Assembly: GCA_032718475.1 (NCBI GenBank)
Contig: JAUCBJ010007944.1
Coordinates: 1-54,231 of the forward strand
Length of the DNA stretch: 54,231 bases
Direction of reading: 5' to 3'
Source: Nemertoderma westbladi
Taxonomy: Eukaryota; Xenacoelomorpha; Nemertodermatida; Nemertodermatidae
Shown: piece after piece, positions 44,495 to 53,621 of the stretch
How the letters are laid out: each line of letters starts with the position of its first letter
Position numbering within the stretch: position 1 is the stretch's first letter
Made by a program: the position numbers and the translations under genes
Notes under the pieces: generated by a model
Told to the model about the DNA's origin: nothing
Databases searched by the model: none
Seen by the model: only the letters and a program-made list of their open reading frames with translations

Positions 44495-46681
44495 ATGGCA
44501 AACCAGGGTGTGGTATTTGCCCCGAGAGCTGACTCGGCAAAAAAGCACCCCCCAACCCCCACTATGGATTATATTAGTAATGCGGAGGTCCAGCCACTAG
44601 AGGCCAGTGGAATTACCGGACACAATCGGCCTCACAGGCATCAGTTATCTCCTGACTGGCTGCCTGTCCCACCCCCTACTGGAGAGAGAGCAGCCAACAA
44701 TTCTTTGAGTCCCTTTCCTGATGACCTTTCTGGCCCAAACCCTGGGTCACCAGGGAGGCCAGATTGTGATGGGGGGAGGGATTCTGGAGTTGGAGGCTAC
44801 TCTCATGTTCCACCCCGACCAACAAAGCCATTGGTGAATCTGAGGCAAGTCACTAGACTAGCCTCAGTAAACACCCTAACACTCGGGTCCCCAATGCGAC
44901 AAGGTGAGCTGACTGCCTTGGCAGATAAGCTTTCTCTTAGCGCAGTGGGTGTTCAAGAGCACCGAATGCAGACTGGACAGACTGATGAGGTTCTGATTAA
45001 GGACATGGGGGGCGGTTGGCGACTCGCCCTCGCGTCAGCAGATGATAGTGGCAATGGTGGAATTGGTCTATTGATGAATCCAACTTCACATGCAGCATTG
45101 GACAAAATAGACCAAATCTCTAACCGCATCATCCGTTGCCACTTCTCATGTTCTGGAAGACTGGCTAAGAAGTTTCCTAAGGTGGTTCTGATTGTGTGCT
45201 ACTCTCCAACTAGTGTTGCCCCTGTAGAGGAGGTGGAAAATTTCTACCACAATCTACAAGCAGCTACAGATGGAGTGGATCAGCATGCATTCTTAACATT
45301 CCTGGGAGACTTTAATGCAAGTCTGCATCAATCACCTACATCGCCCTGGGTCTATAGCAATAGTGTTAACCGAAATTCTGTCCATCTTCAGGATTTTATC
45401 TCTGGAAATGGATTGTTTTCGGCTGGAACCCAGTTCAAGAAGCGAACTGGAAAGCTATGGACTCATAGTGGACCCAGTGGTCACAAGTCCCAGATAAACC
45501 ATATTCTGTTTCGTAGGAAATACAGGAGCTCTATACAAGACTGTAATGCATTTACACTTCGACCCTTCTCCAGTGATCACCGCCTCATTGTGGCCAAGGT
45601 AAGACTTAGTCTGCGTGCTAGCAGAACAACTAAATCTGCCTTGCCGCGACATGACTGGTCCTCTCTGCTGCAACAGCCAAGTGTGAGATCCAGCTTCACA
45701 CTACAGCTGAGCAACAGGTATGAGGCTCTTGCCTCTGAGGCGGCAGATCACTGTGAGGGCTATACTGCCTTTACAGAAGCAGTTAAGTTAGCAACTGCAG
45801 AAACAGTTCCTGTATTCCTTCGAAGCAGGAAAAGGGCCCCCTGGACTGACAACAAAATTCAGAAGTGCCGAAATGACCTTCATAAGGCGCAGAAAGAATC
45901 CCGACTCAAACAGACTACAGCGGCCAAGAATGCAGTTAAGGCTGCATCTAGGTCCCTGAACAGGCAGTACTCTGTTAATCTACAGGAGCTAATAAACCAA
46001 CAGGTTGATGCCATCAATGATACTGACGACAGCAGGCAATCATCCCAGGCATGGAAATCGATCAACTTGCTTACTGGGCGGAAAAGCCAACCAACCACCA
46101 AGGTTAAGGCTGAATCACCAGCCGATCGCCTCAATGGTTGGAAAGCCCACTTTGAAAAGCTCCTCAATAATGACAGGGTATTGCCTGATAACTTTATAGA
46201 AGTAAAAGTGTCTGAGTCTGTACTCCCAGATATTCCCATTGGCGATATCTCCTTTGCAGAAGTGAAGGCTGCTGCAAAGAGCATTAAGACAAATCGTGCC
46301 AGTGGAGTAGATGGTGTTCCCCCTGAGGTCTTTAAAATACCTGAGTGCTTAAAGCTCATCAATCCCATCATAGTAGACATGTACCGAACAACAAGAGTCC
46401 CACAAGAAATGAAAACAAATAAGTTGGTGCCAGTTCCCAAGAAGGGCAACCTAACACTCTATGGTTCTTTTCGGGGAATCTCATTGATCTCGATTGCTGC
46501 AAAGCTATACAATAGGATTCTATTAAATCGCATCAAGGATCCCATTGAGAGACTGCTCCGTGGAAATCAGAATGGGTTCCGTAAAGGTCGTGGTACCATG
46601 GAGCCCATTTTGGCACTTAGAAGGATAATTGAAGAATTATCAAAAAAAGAAAGACAGGCATCTGGCTGTTATCTTTGTTGA
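44495..46681 (+). pseudogene. RTE copy A: endonuclease and N-terminal reverse transcriptase
   Basis: Candidate starts are ATG 44495 or ATG 44564 (MDYISNAEVQPLEASG). The latter matches the start region conserved in copy B. Endonuclease motifs: AVGVQEHRMQ (Glu), FLGDFNASLHQ, and FSSDHRLIVAKV. Linker, then RT motifs NRASGVDGVPPEV, KLVPVPKKGN, FRGISLISIAAK and NGFRKGRGTMEP. The frame is lost in an A-rich stretch near 46640, where RT continues one frame over. Confidence 0.9.
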
Positions 46682-47791
46682 CTTCTTCAAGGCCTTTGAT
46701 TCAGTCTCTCGCTCACGTATGTTCAGCATACTTTCATTATATGGGATTCCTGATGACATTATTGCAGCAATAAGATCAGTATACGATGGTTCGACAACAT
46801 TTGTGTCTACTGTTGACGGTGACACAGAACCATTTGAAGTGTTATGGGGCGTCCTCCAAGGAGACACACTTGCACCATTCTTGTTCATTATTGTGGTTGA
46901 CTATGTTCTACGCATGTCCTTAGATCATCATAATGATGATGGGGTGATGATAACTCCACCTACTGGCTCCAGAAGTCGAGGAAATCCTGCCAAGTACCTA
47001 ACTGATCTAGACTTTGCTGATGACTTAGGAGTACTCTCAGAATCACTAGAGGGAGCGCAACGGCTCCTCAGCTCATTAGAACATGCTGCTTCTAGTGTTG
47101 GTCTTTTTATTAACTCCAGAAAGACCAAAATTTTGACAGTTAACTTTGAAAGTCCTCAGCAAGTCTCTGATCGGATGAGCATAAGCTCAAAGGATGGTAT
47201 GCTTGAGCATGTGGACGACTTCTGTTACCTGGGATCATGGATCCGGAAGTCAGGTGAGGACCTTCGAATACGTAAGGGAAAGGCATGGGCAGCCTTGAAT
47301 AGGCTTTCCAGGATTTGGAAGTCACCGAGAATTAATCGGAAACTTAAGGTCCGATTATTTAGAGCAGCAGTAGTTCCAGTACTCCTCTACGGGAGTCCAT
47401 GCGGGGCTCTAACTGCTGAGGACACCAAATCTCTGGATGGCACATTCACAAGAATGCTACGCCGGGTTCATTGTGTCAAGTACAATGCACACATTTCCAA
47501 CCAGACACTATATAACATTGGAGGTGTCTCATTGGTTCCCCCAAGCTTGACACTAGAACAAAATCGCCTCCGCTTTGCAGGACATTGCTTTCGCCGTGAG
47601 GACCAGCCAGTGCATAATCTTGTACTTTGGCAGCCTCATGGAGTGATTAAGCATGGTTGACAGCCCATGACTTTCTTGAGACGCATCTTAAAGGACACTG
47701 GCCTTGAAGATGCGGATGATCTAGCAAATGTCATGGGTGATAGGGAGTTGTGGCGGTGCAATTTTGTTGACAAGCCGGCACAGCATTCTTA
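46629..47791 (+). pseudogene. RTE copy A: catalytic RT and C-terminus
   Basis: Continues from the preceding entry after the frameshift: IFVDFFKAFDSVSR, GVLQGDTLAPFLF and DLDFADDLGVLS (catalytic FADD), then YLGSWIRKSGED and FAGHCFRRED. A TGA at 47658-47660 stands where copy B has a Trp/Gly-coding stretch (KHGGQPMTF). Reading continues beyond it through DRELWRCNF to DKPAQHS and TAA at 47789-47791. So copy A has one frameshift and one nonsense change, and copy B a different set. Confidence 0.9.
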
Positions 47792-47827
47792 AAAATGCAG
47801 CTACAATGCAGCATGCCGATCCTAGTA

Positions 47828-49446
47828 GGGCCAAGCACTAGCAAATGAAATCGAGGATACTAATAAAAGTCCATCATTTTATATAAAAACCCCGCAGTCA
47901 AATTCTTTTGCTCTTTTATAGATTTCTCCAGAGGAACTACAAAAAATAATTATGGACCTACCTGACGATAAATCAAGTAATGACGAATTTTCAATAAAAT
48001 TATTAAAAATAGGTTCACTCCATATTGCGAATAAGCTAACTCCTTTTATTAATAACTGTATACGTACATCATCTTTTCCAGACTTTTTGAAGATTGCTAG
48101 AGTGGTTCCAATTTACAAGGGAGGAGACCCCACTGACACATCAAACTATAGGCCTATTTCAATACTAAGCATTGTCAGTAAAGTTCTAGAACGTGTAATA
48201 TATGACCAATTAATTGTATACATAACTAAATATAAAATTATTTGTAATAACCAGTACAGATTTAGGAAAAAATTATCTACATACCATGCCTTATTACAAA
48301 TTACCGAAAACATTCGAGACACCTTGGACAATTACGAATCTTCTTGAGTAATCTACGTCGACTTGAAGAAGGCGTTCGATACACTATCCCATAAAATTCT
48401 TCTAAATAAACTCGAACTTTATGGTATCCGCGGGCCTCCTTTAGATTTACTAAAATCATATTTTACTAACCGAAAGCAGTATGTAGTGGTCGGCGACCAC
48501 TACTCCTCTTTGCGCGATATCCAGTTAGTCGTCCCACAAGTTAGTCGTCCTTATTAGGCCCCCTCCTCTTTATTCTTTATGTAAATGATCTTCCGTTGTG
48601 TAGTAACCTAAATACTGTACTATTTGCCGATGACACGAGCTTGTCTGCCAGTGGTAAATCGGTTGGTGATCTGATAGCTAATGTAAATAATGAGTTAGGT
48701 AAAGTGGTAGAATGGCTTAATACAAATAAATTATCCCTAAATTTAAAAAAAACTTAATATTCGTTATTTTCTAACTTGTCTCTAGATTATTCTTCAGCAC
48801 CTAAGGTTAAAATTAAAAATACAGAATTAAGATTAAAATCTACAGTTAAATACTTGGGTATCTTAATCGATTCAGATATGTCCTGGCGATCGCATACATC
48901 CTACATTTTAAAGAAGATAGTACGTTCAGTAGGAATTTTTTTCAGACTGCGTTATTTACTCCCGCTGTGTATTTTACGAACTTTGTACTATTCTCTTATA
49001 AACCCTTATTTGCAGTATGGTATCGTAGTCTGGGGAAATACTTTCAGTTCATATCTTAAACCTATCCGAGTTTGTGTAAACAAGGTTCTTAGAGCAATCT
49101 CACTGGCAGGCAAGTTCGGGTCCACTTTACCGTGATTTATCTATATTACCATTGAAGGAATTGTATATCTTCACCATCGGTAGGGCGATGTTCGATATAC
49201 ATAATAAAGAGGGGGTGGCTGCATTGGAGGGGCGCTTTGTACCAACACGCACAACATAGTCACAACACGCGGTTCGCCTCTAGGGGAAATTTCTGGGTAC
49301 CTTCTGTTAGGCTTCAAGTTGCCCGAAGATCATTTAAATATCAAGGAACAAAACTATGGAATGAATTATCTGAAGAAATACGAAATATAAAGTCAAAAAT
49401 TACTTTCTCTAAACGATTAAAATCACATCTGATGGGGTATGATTGA
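47828..49446 (+). pseudogene. Second LINE, ORF2 3' half (reverse transcriptase)
   Basis: Resumes after the RTE insertion: LANEIEDTNKSP, then RT motifs VVPIYKGGDPTDTSNYRPIS, FRKKLSTYHALL, VDLKKAFDTLSHKIL, a damaged GxPQGS block near 48530, and LFADDTSLSA in a separate frame (about 48625). After several stops come VKYLGILIDSDMSW, INPYLQYGIVVWG and KLWNELSEEIRNIKS, the usual LINE C-terminus, ending TGA at 49444-49446. Multiple frameshifts and stops. RT of the CR1/Jockey-like type; exact clade not assigned. Confidence 0.85.
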
Positions 49447-49514
49447 ATAGTGGCAATATGTATCAGGGATTGCAATGCTCTCGATTTCATCCTAAGAAAT
49501 TATAAAGGCATTTT

Positions 49515-51180
49515 ATGAGTCCGGCCTGCCGGCTCTGGCTAATCCAGCTCATCTGTGTCGTGTTTATGAGTCCGGCCTGCCGGCTCTGGCTAATCCAGCT
49601 CATCTGTGTCGTGTTTATGAGTCCGGCCTGCCGGCTCTGGCTAATCCAGCTCATCTGTGTCGTGTTTATGAGTCCGGCCTGCCGGCTCTGGCTAATCCAG
49701 CTCATCTGTGTCGTGTTTATGAGTCCGGCCTGCCGGCTCTGGCTAATCCAGCTCATCTGTGTCGTGTTTATGAGTCCGGCCTGCCGGCTCTGGCTAATCC
49801 AGCTCATCTGTGTCGTGTTTATGAGTCCGGCCTGCCGGCTCTGGCTCCGGCTCCGGCTCCGGCTCTGGCTAATCCAGCTCATCTGTGTCGTGTTTATGAG
49901 TCCGGCCTGCCGGCTCTGGCTCCGGCTCCGGCTCCGGCTCTGGCTAATCCAGCTCATCTGTGTCGTGTTTATGAGTCCGGCCTGCCGGCTCTGGCTCCGG
50001 CTCCGGCTCCGGCTCTGGCTAATCCAGCTCATCTGTGTCGTGTTTATGAGTCCGGCCTGCCGGCTCTGGCTAATCCAGCTCATCTGTGTCGTGTTTATGA
50101 GTCCGGCCTGCCGGCTCTGGCTAATCCAGCTCATCTGTGTCGTGTTTATGAGTCCGGCCTGCCGGCTCTGGCTAATCCAGCTCATCTGTGTCGTGTTTAT
50201 GAGTCCGGCCTGCCGGCTCTGGCTAATCCAGCTCATCTGTGTCGTGTTTATGAGTCCGGCCTGCCGGCTCTGGCTAATCCAGCTCATCTGTGTCGTGTTT
50301 ATGAGTCCGGCCTGCCGGCTCTGGCTCCGGCTCCGGCTCCGGCTCTGGCTAATCCAGCTCATCTGTGTCGTGTTTATGAGTCCGGCCTGCCGGCTCTGGC
50401 TCCGGCTCCGGCTCCGGCTCTGGCTAATCCAGCTCATCTGTGTCGTGTTTATGAGTCCGGCCTGCCGGCTCTGGCTAATCCAGCTCATCTGTGTCGTGTT
50501 TATGAGTCCGGCCTGCCGGCTCTGGCTAATCCAGCTCATCTGTGTCGTGTTTATGAGTCCGGCCTGCCGGCTCTGGCTAATCCAGCTCATCTGTGTCGTG
50601 TTTATGAGTCCGGCCTGCCGGCTCTGGCTAATCCAGCTCATCTGTGTCGTGTTTATGAGTCCGGCCTGCCGGCTCTGGCTAATCCAGCTCATCTGTGTCG
50701 TGTTTATGAGTCCGGCCTGCCGGCTCTGGGTCCGGCTCCGGCCTGCCGGCTCTGGGTCCGGCTCTGGCTAATCCAGCTCATCTGTGTCGTGTTTATGAGT
50801 CCGGCCTGCCGGCTCTGGGTCCGGCTCCGGCCTGCCGGCTCTGGGTCCGGCTCTGGCTAATCCAGCTCATCTGTGTCGTGTTTATGAGTCCGGCCTGCCG
50901 GCTCTGGCTAATCCAGCTCATCTGTGTCGTGTTTATGAGTCCGGCCTGCCGGCTCTGGCTAATCCAGCTCATCTGTGTCGTGTTTATGAGTCCGGCCTGC
51001 CGGCTCTGGCTAATCCAGCTCATCTGTGTCGTGTTTATGAGTCCGGCCTGCCGGCTCTGGCTAATCCAGCTCATCTGTGTCGTGCGGCCTGCCGGCTCTG
51101 GCTAATCCAACTCATCTGTGTCGTGCGGACCAATGAGTCCGGCCTGCCGGCTCTGGCTAATCCGGCTCATCTGTGTCGTG
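49515..51180. repeat. 51-bp GC-rich hairpin minisatellite
   Basis: About 30 units of 51 bp: GAGTCCGGCCTGCCGGCTCT, then GGCTAATCCAGCTCATCTGT and GTCGTGTTTAT. Five units carry an extra 24 bp of CTCCGG hexamers. The right end has shortened and G-rich variants (CTGGGTCCGGCTC). Each unit can form hairpins GAG(T)CCGGC/GCCGGCTC and CTGG/CCAG, and CTCAT pairs with ATGAG across the unit junction. Length 51 is a multiple of 3 and both strands are stop-free, so frames of about 400 codons appear on both strands. They are repeat artefacts. The array begins right at the 3' end of the second LINE. Confidence 0.95.
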
Positions 51181-51306
51181 CGGCGCCAATGTGAACACTA
51201 ATAACTAGTCTTGCTGGATGCGCATTGTTGAGGCAGTATCTACGGTAGGCGTATTCATTAATTAATTAATGTGTATTGTATCTTACGTAGTGCATTCATT
51301 ATGCTG

Positions 51307-51352
51307 ATTGACGTGGTGCCCTACACTAGCTATGCTATGGGGCCCACGTCAA
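51307..51352. repeat. Stem-loop / short palindromic element
   Basis: GATTGACGTGGTGCCC and GGGCCCACGTCAATC form inverted arms separated by about 18 bases, and the word CATTATGC occurs on both outer sides. Could be a tiny palindromic MITE. Confidence 0.6.
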
Positions 51353-51408
51353 TCATTATGCAATCTATGGAAATAAATAAATTGAATTCAATTGAATCTG
51401 TGTGTGCC

Positions 51409-51500
51409 TCAACTATTTGTACCGCCTGTACCGGTTGCAGTACTGTCGGTGCGTGCCACAGCTATTAATACTGTTTGTGCATGGCAGCTATTCGTACCCA
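51409..51500. repeat. 28-bp satellite, rightmost piece
   Basis: Three to four diverged units (CTATTTGTACCGCCTGTACC, then GTGCGTGCCACAGCTATTAA and CATGGCAGCTATTCGTACC). This shows that the satellite once extended to the right side of the second LINE and the 51-bp array. Confidence 0.7.
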
Positions 51501-51710
51501 TTTATTTGTCATTTGGCACTACTGCAGGGGCGAACTCACATGGGTTTCTAATATTGTAAAGACATTTACAATTCGCTGAGATATACCAGGACCGCATCAT
51601 TCAGCGCAGCTATTTACTTACACTCTACAACACCTTTCAATAATAAATTAAAGGAATATAAAAAAATGGATCTAGAATATTTTTACAACATATACATATT
51701 GTGTGTAACA

Positions 51711-51955
51711 ATAAGGCGGGGTAGCACAGTTGTTTGAGCGACAGGCCTGCAATCTATTGGTTGTAGGTTCGAGCCCCGCCAGGTTCCACTCAGCCTTTCA
51801 TTCACTGGGGTCGATAAAATGAGTACCAGTTAAATAACTGGGAGCAAATCTTGGGATAGGAGTAGCGCCCACCCCTACCCTCGGGTAGCAGCTATCGAAA
51901 GAGGAGCCTTCGTTTCGCCTCCGGTCTTGGCCGAATGTTTGCTTCTTTTTTTGTA
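51711..51955 (+). mobile_element. tRNA-derived SINE with GGTCGATAAA core
   Basis: Head with A box GGTAGCACAGTTGTTTGAGC and B box GTAGGTTCGAGCCCC. A central block follows with ACTGGGGTCGATAAAATGAG and TACCAGTT, then a body with CTACCCTCGGGTAGCAGC and a T-rich/A-rich end near 51950. From memory the GGGTCGATAAA...AGTACCAGT block resembles the conserved core of SINEs described in cephalopods. I could not verify that. It lies in the long intron about 240 bp before exon C. Confidence 0.75.
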
Positions 51956-52197
51956 TAAAAATACATAATGTATGAGAAGTGCACAAAATAAGGATAAAAT
52001 CCGCTTACATGTCTAGTTTGCTAGTAGTTTTTATGCTATTTGGTACTGGTAGTTCGATGACATTAATTTGTGATGTAATGATTCTTTATATCTCATAGTA
52101 GGGACCGATGCGGTGGTAGCTTGTTGCATATAAATCTAAATTTTTCAGGTAAGCTGGTATTCTATTACAAAACGATTATATTTTCTTTTTATTACAG

Positions 52198-52339
52198 ATA
52201 TGCTGCTGATACAGTGTACCGTCAGACATTTACAGATCACTTAGAGCAAAGTCGCAAAGATAACATCAATATTAAACGACAATTGAGGAAGAGCGAGAAA
52301 TATGGGGCCAGAGGAATCATACCTGAAATAAACTTCTAA
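52198..52339 (+). CDS. Exon C (last exon) of the unidentified host gene
   Basis: Acceptor TTTTTATTACAG ends at 52197. The first base completes the Arg codon begun in exon B, and the frame then reads YAADTVYRQTFTDHLEQSRK through GARGIIPEINF to TAA at 52337-52339. Highly charged and helical at the end, no membrane segment. The phase match with exon B, the continued good-quality frame and the terminal stop support one gene across 19.6 kb of repeats. A poly(A) signal candidate is at 52646-52651. Confidence 0.68.
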
Positions 52340-52984
52340 AGTATATTTGGGCCTATTACACCAAATTACTATACTATTACTATTCAAATACACCATATTA
52401 ATATACTATTAAACCATGTTACTATACTTTATTTTATTTAATCATTTATTACAGACAAAACGAATAGTCCATATCAGGCACCACCGGTAAAAAGCAAAAT
52501 AAAGCAACATGTAGGATAAAGAGTTACAGCACAAGTTATACAAATAAGACAGAGCAGAGCCTACGTACATTATGGCCAAATAGAGAGACAAGGAAAAACC
52601 AAATAGATTTCCCACCCGACTTTGAAATTCAAATTGTTTACTTTTAATAAAAATGTCAAAATATTTACATAATTAAGGAAGAGTCACTGTACATCTCTCG
52701 TATTCTAGAATGCTTCGAAGTGCAATTTAGTACTGATGCTAAAATAATGTTAGAGAAATCCTCCACTGTTTGAAAAAGACTGCGGTGTCTGATGTGTATA
52801 AAGCAGGGTAGATTGTGCTGTCCAAAGAATAAGGACATGCTACTCAGCGGTTGAATTTTGAAAAGTAGTTTTGCTGCATTGTTGTAAGCAACTCGTGTCA
52901 TTAGCACGTGCGTAGATACCTCGGGTGGCTTTTTTAATAGCAAAGTCATTATCCCTGGTGAAATGTATCAGATTCAATAGATAA
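52340..52984. other. 3' UTR and flank of the host gene
   Basis: AT-rich, no gene. AATAAA at 52646-52651 lies about 300 bases after the stop. Short repeats of TACTATACTATTA occur at 52365-52430. Confidence 0.5.
52646..52651 (+). promoter_or_regulatory. Candidate poly(A) signal of the host gene
   Basis: Canonical AATAAA about 307 bases downstream of the exon C stop, in AT-rich sequence. Position plausible, but the motif is common by chance here. Confidence 0.35.
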
Positions 52985-53335
52985 AAAAATTTTGTATCTT
53001 TATTCAAAGATAAAAAGATTCAATACGAGCTAGAACTACTGTATGTATTCAAAAACTTTACTAATAAGAGTAGATATCGCAATACCACGATAATTAGTCT
53101 TATTATCAATCGGTTAATTTTTGCCCTTAATGATCGGCACAATAAAACTTTCAATAATGGTACTGGGTAAAAAACCATGCACCAAACATGATGTAAATAA
53201 TGTAGCGTTTAGATTATTGAAATTATCACTGTTGCTGTGTAGTAGGTGCTCATGGGATATTCCATCGGGACCAGTCGATTTGCCTGGTTTTAGATTGGAT
53301 ATCGCACAAGCTACTTCGTCAGCACTTATTGTCAT
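52985..53335 (-). pseudogene. LINE reverse transcriptase N-terminal fragment
   Basis: On the minus strand: SADEVACAISNLKPGKSTGPDGISHEHL, the conserved start of LINE RT domains, then FLPSTIIESFIVPIIKGKN, a stop, and in the same frame NYRGIAISTLISKVFEYI. It lacks the palm motifs. A short, dead fragment of a LINE unlike the others in the window. Confidence 0.8.
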
Positions 53336-53475
53336 ATTAGGGTTAAAGCTAAACTGGAAGTTTAAACGACTAAACTGGAAAATATATCATTATATTTTAT
53401 TTATATTTATATTTAACGTCAAGCTACTAATAGTAACAAACCGTACCGGTTGGTACCAGACATGCATGTAATAGT

Positions 53476-53501
53476 GATCAGCTGTCTGCAGACAGCTGAT
53501 C
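53476..53501. repeat. 26-bp perfect palindrome next to the Penelope-like element
   Basis: GATCAGCTGTCTG followed directly by its reverse complement. It lies on the 3' side of the Penelope-like coding region (minus strand), adjoining the hammerhead-like motif at 53498-53536. Confidence 0.9.
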
Positions 53502-53536
53502 GGTAGGTTTCGCCCCAATACAGCGGGCTTTCTCAG
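53498..53536 (-). ncRNA. Degenerate hammerhead-ribozyme-like motif
   Basis: On the minus strand: CTGAGAA (one base short of the CUGANGA core), stem GCCC...GGGGC around the loop GCTGTATT, then GAAAC, and a short CCTACC segment leading to GATC, a possible NUH cleavage triplet. Hammerhead motifs are known from Penelope-like elements. The missing core base and unpaired flanks mean this copy may be inactive or fortuitous. Confidence 0.35.
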
Positions 53537-53621
53537 GATGCTCAAGCTAGCAGGACGACAGTAGAGTGAAGTTCCCAAAGGAGAAGAACAGGCAAAGTGT
53601 GATGGGGCTGATACATACTAA

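Larger units (their letters stand above)
44069..47827 (+). mobile_element. RTE-like LINE (copy A), full-length insertion into the second LINE
   Basis: Flanked by the 11-bp target duplication GGGCCAAGCAC (44058-44068 and 47828-47838). Starts ACTGAGGTCAGGTCAGGTCA, has a 5' UTR of about 490 bp and ends in TGCCGATCCTAGTA, the short form of the (TAG)n tail seen in copies B and D. The 5' end and coding order match the minus-strand copy B, so the 3759-bp length is probably the complete element. Confidence 0.92.

Noticed and set aside
45880-46449. Antisense frame of 189 codons in RTE copy A, with a counterpart at 12162-12575
   Set aside because: Lies opposite the RT-coding frame and recurs only because the RTE copies are alike; no independent motif.
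49487-51105. Frames of about 400 codons on both strands
   Set aside because: A 51-bp repeat without stops on either strand explains both; no sign of selection on one frame.
49515-51180. Hammerhead ribozyme in the 51-bp unit (ATGAGTCCGG followed by a GC stem)
   Set aside because: The conserved GAAA after stem II and the full CUGANGA box are absent on both strands.
49515-51180. CRISPR-like repeat array
   Set aside because: Units are contiguous tandem repeats with no unique spacers, in a eukaryotic context; the same holds for the other arrays.
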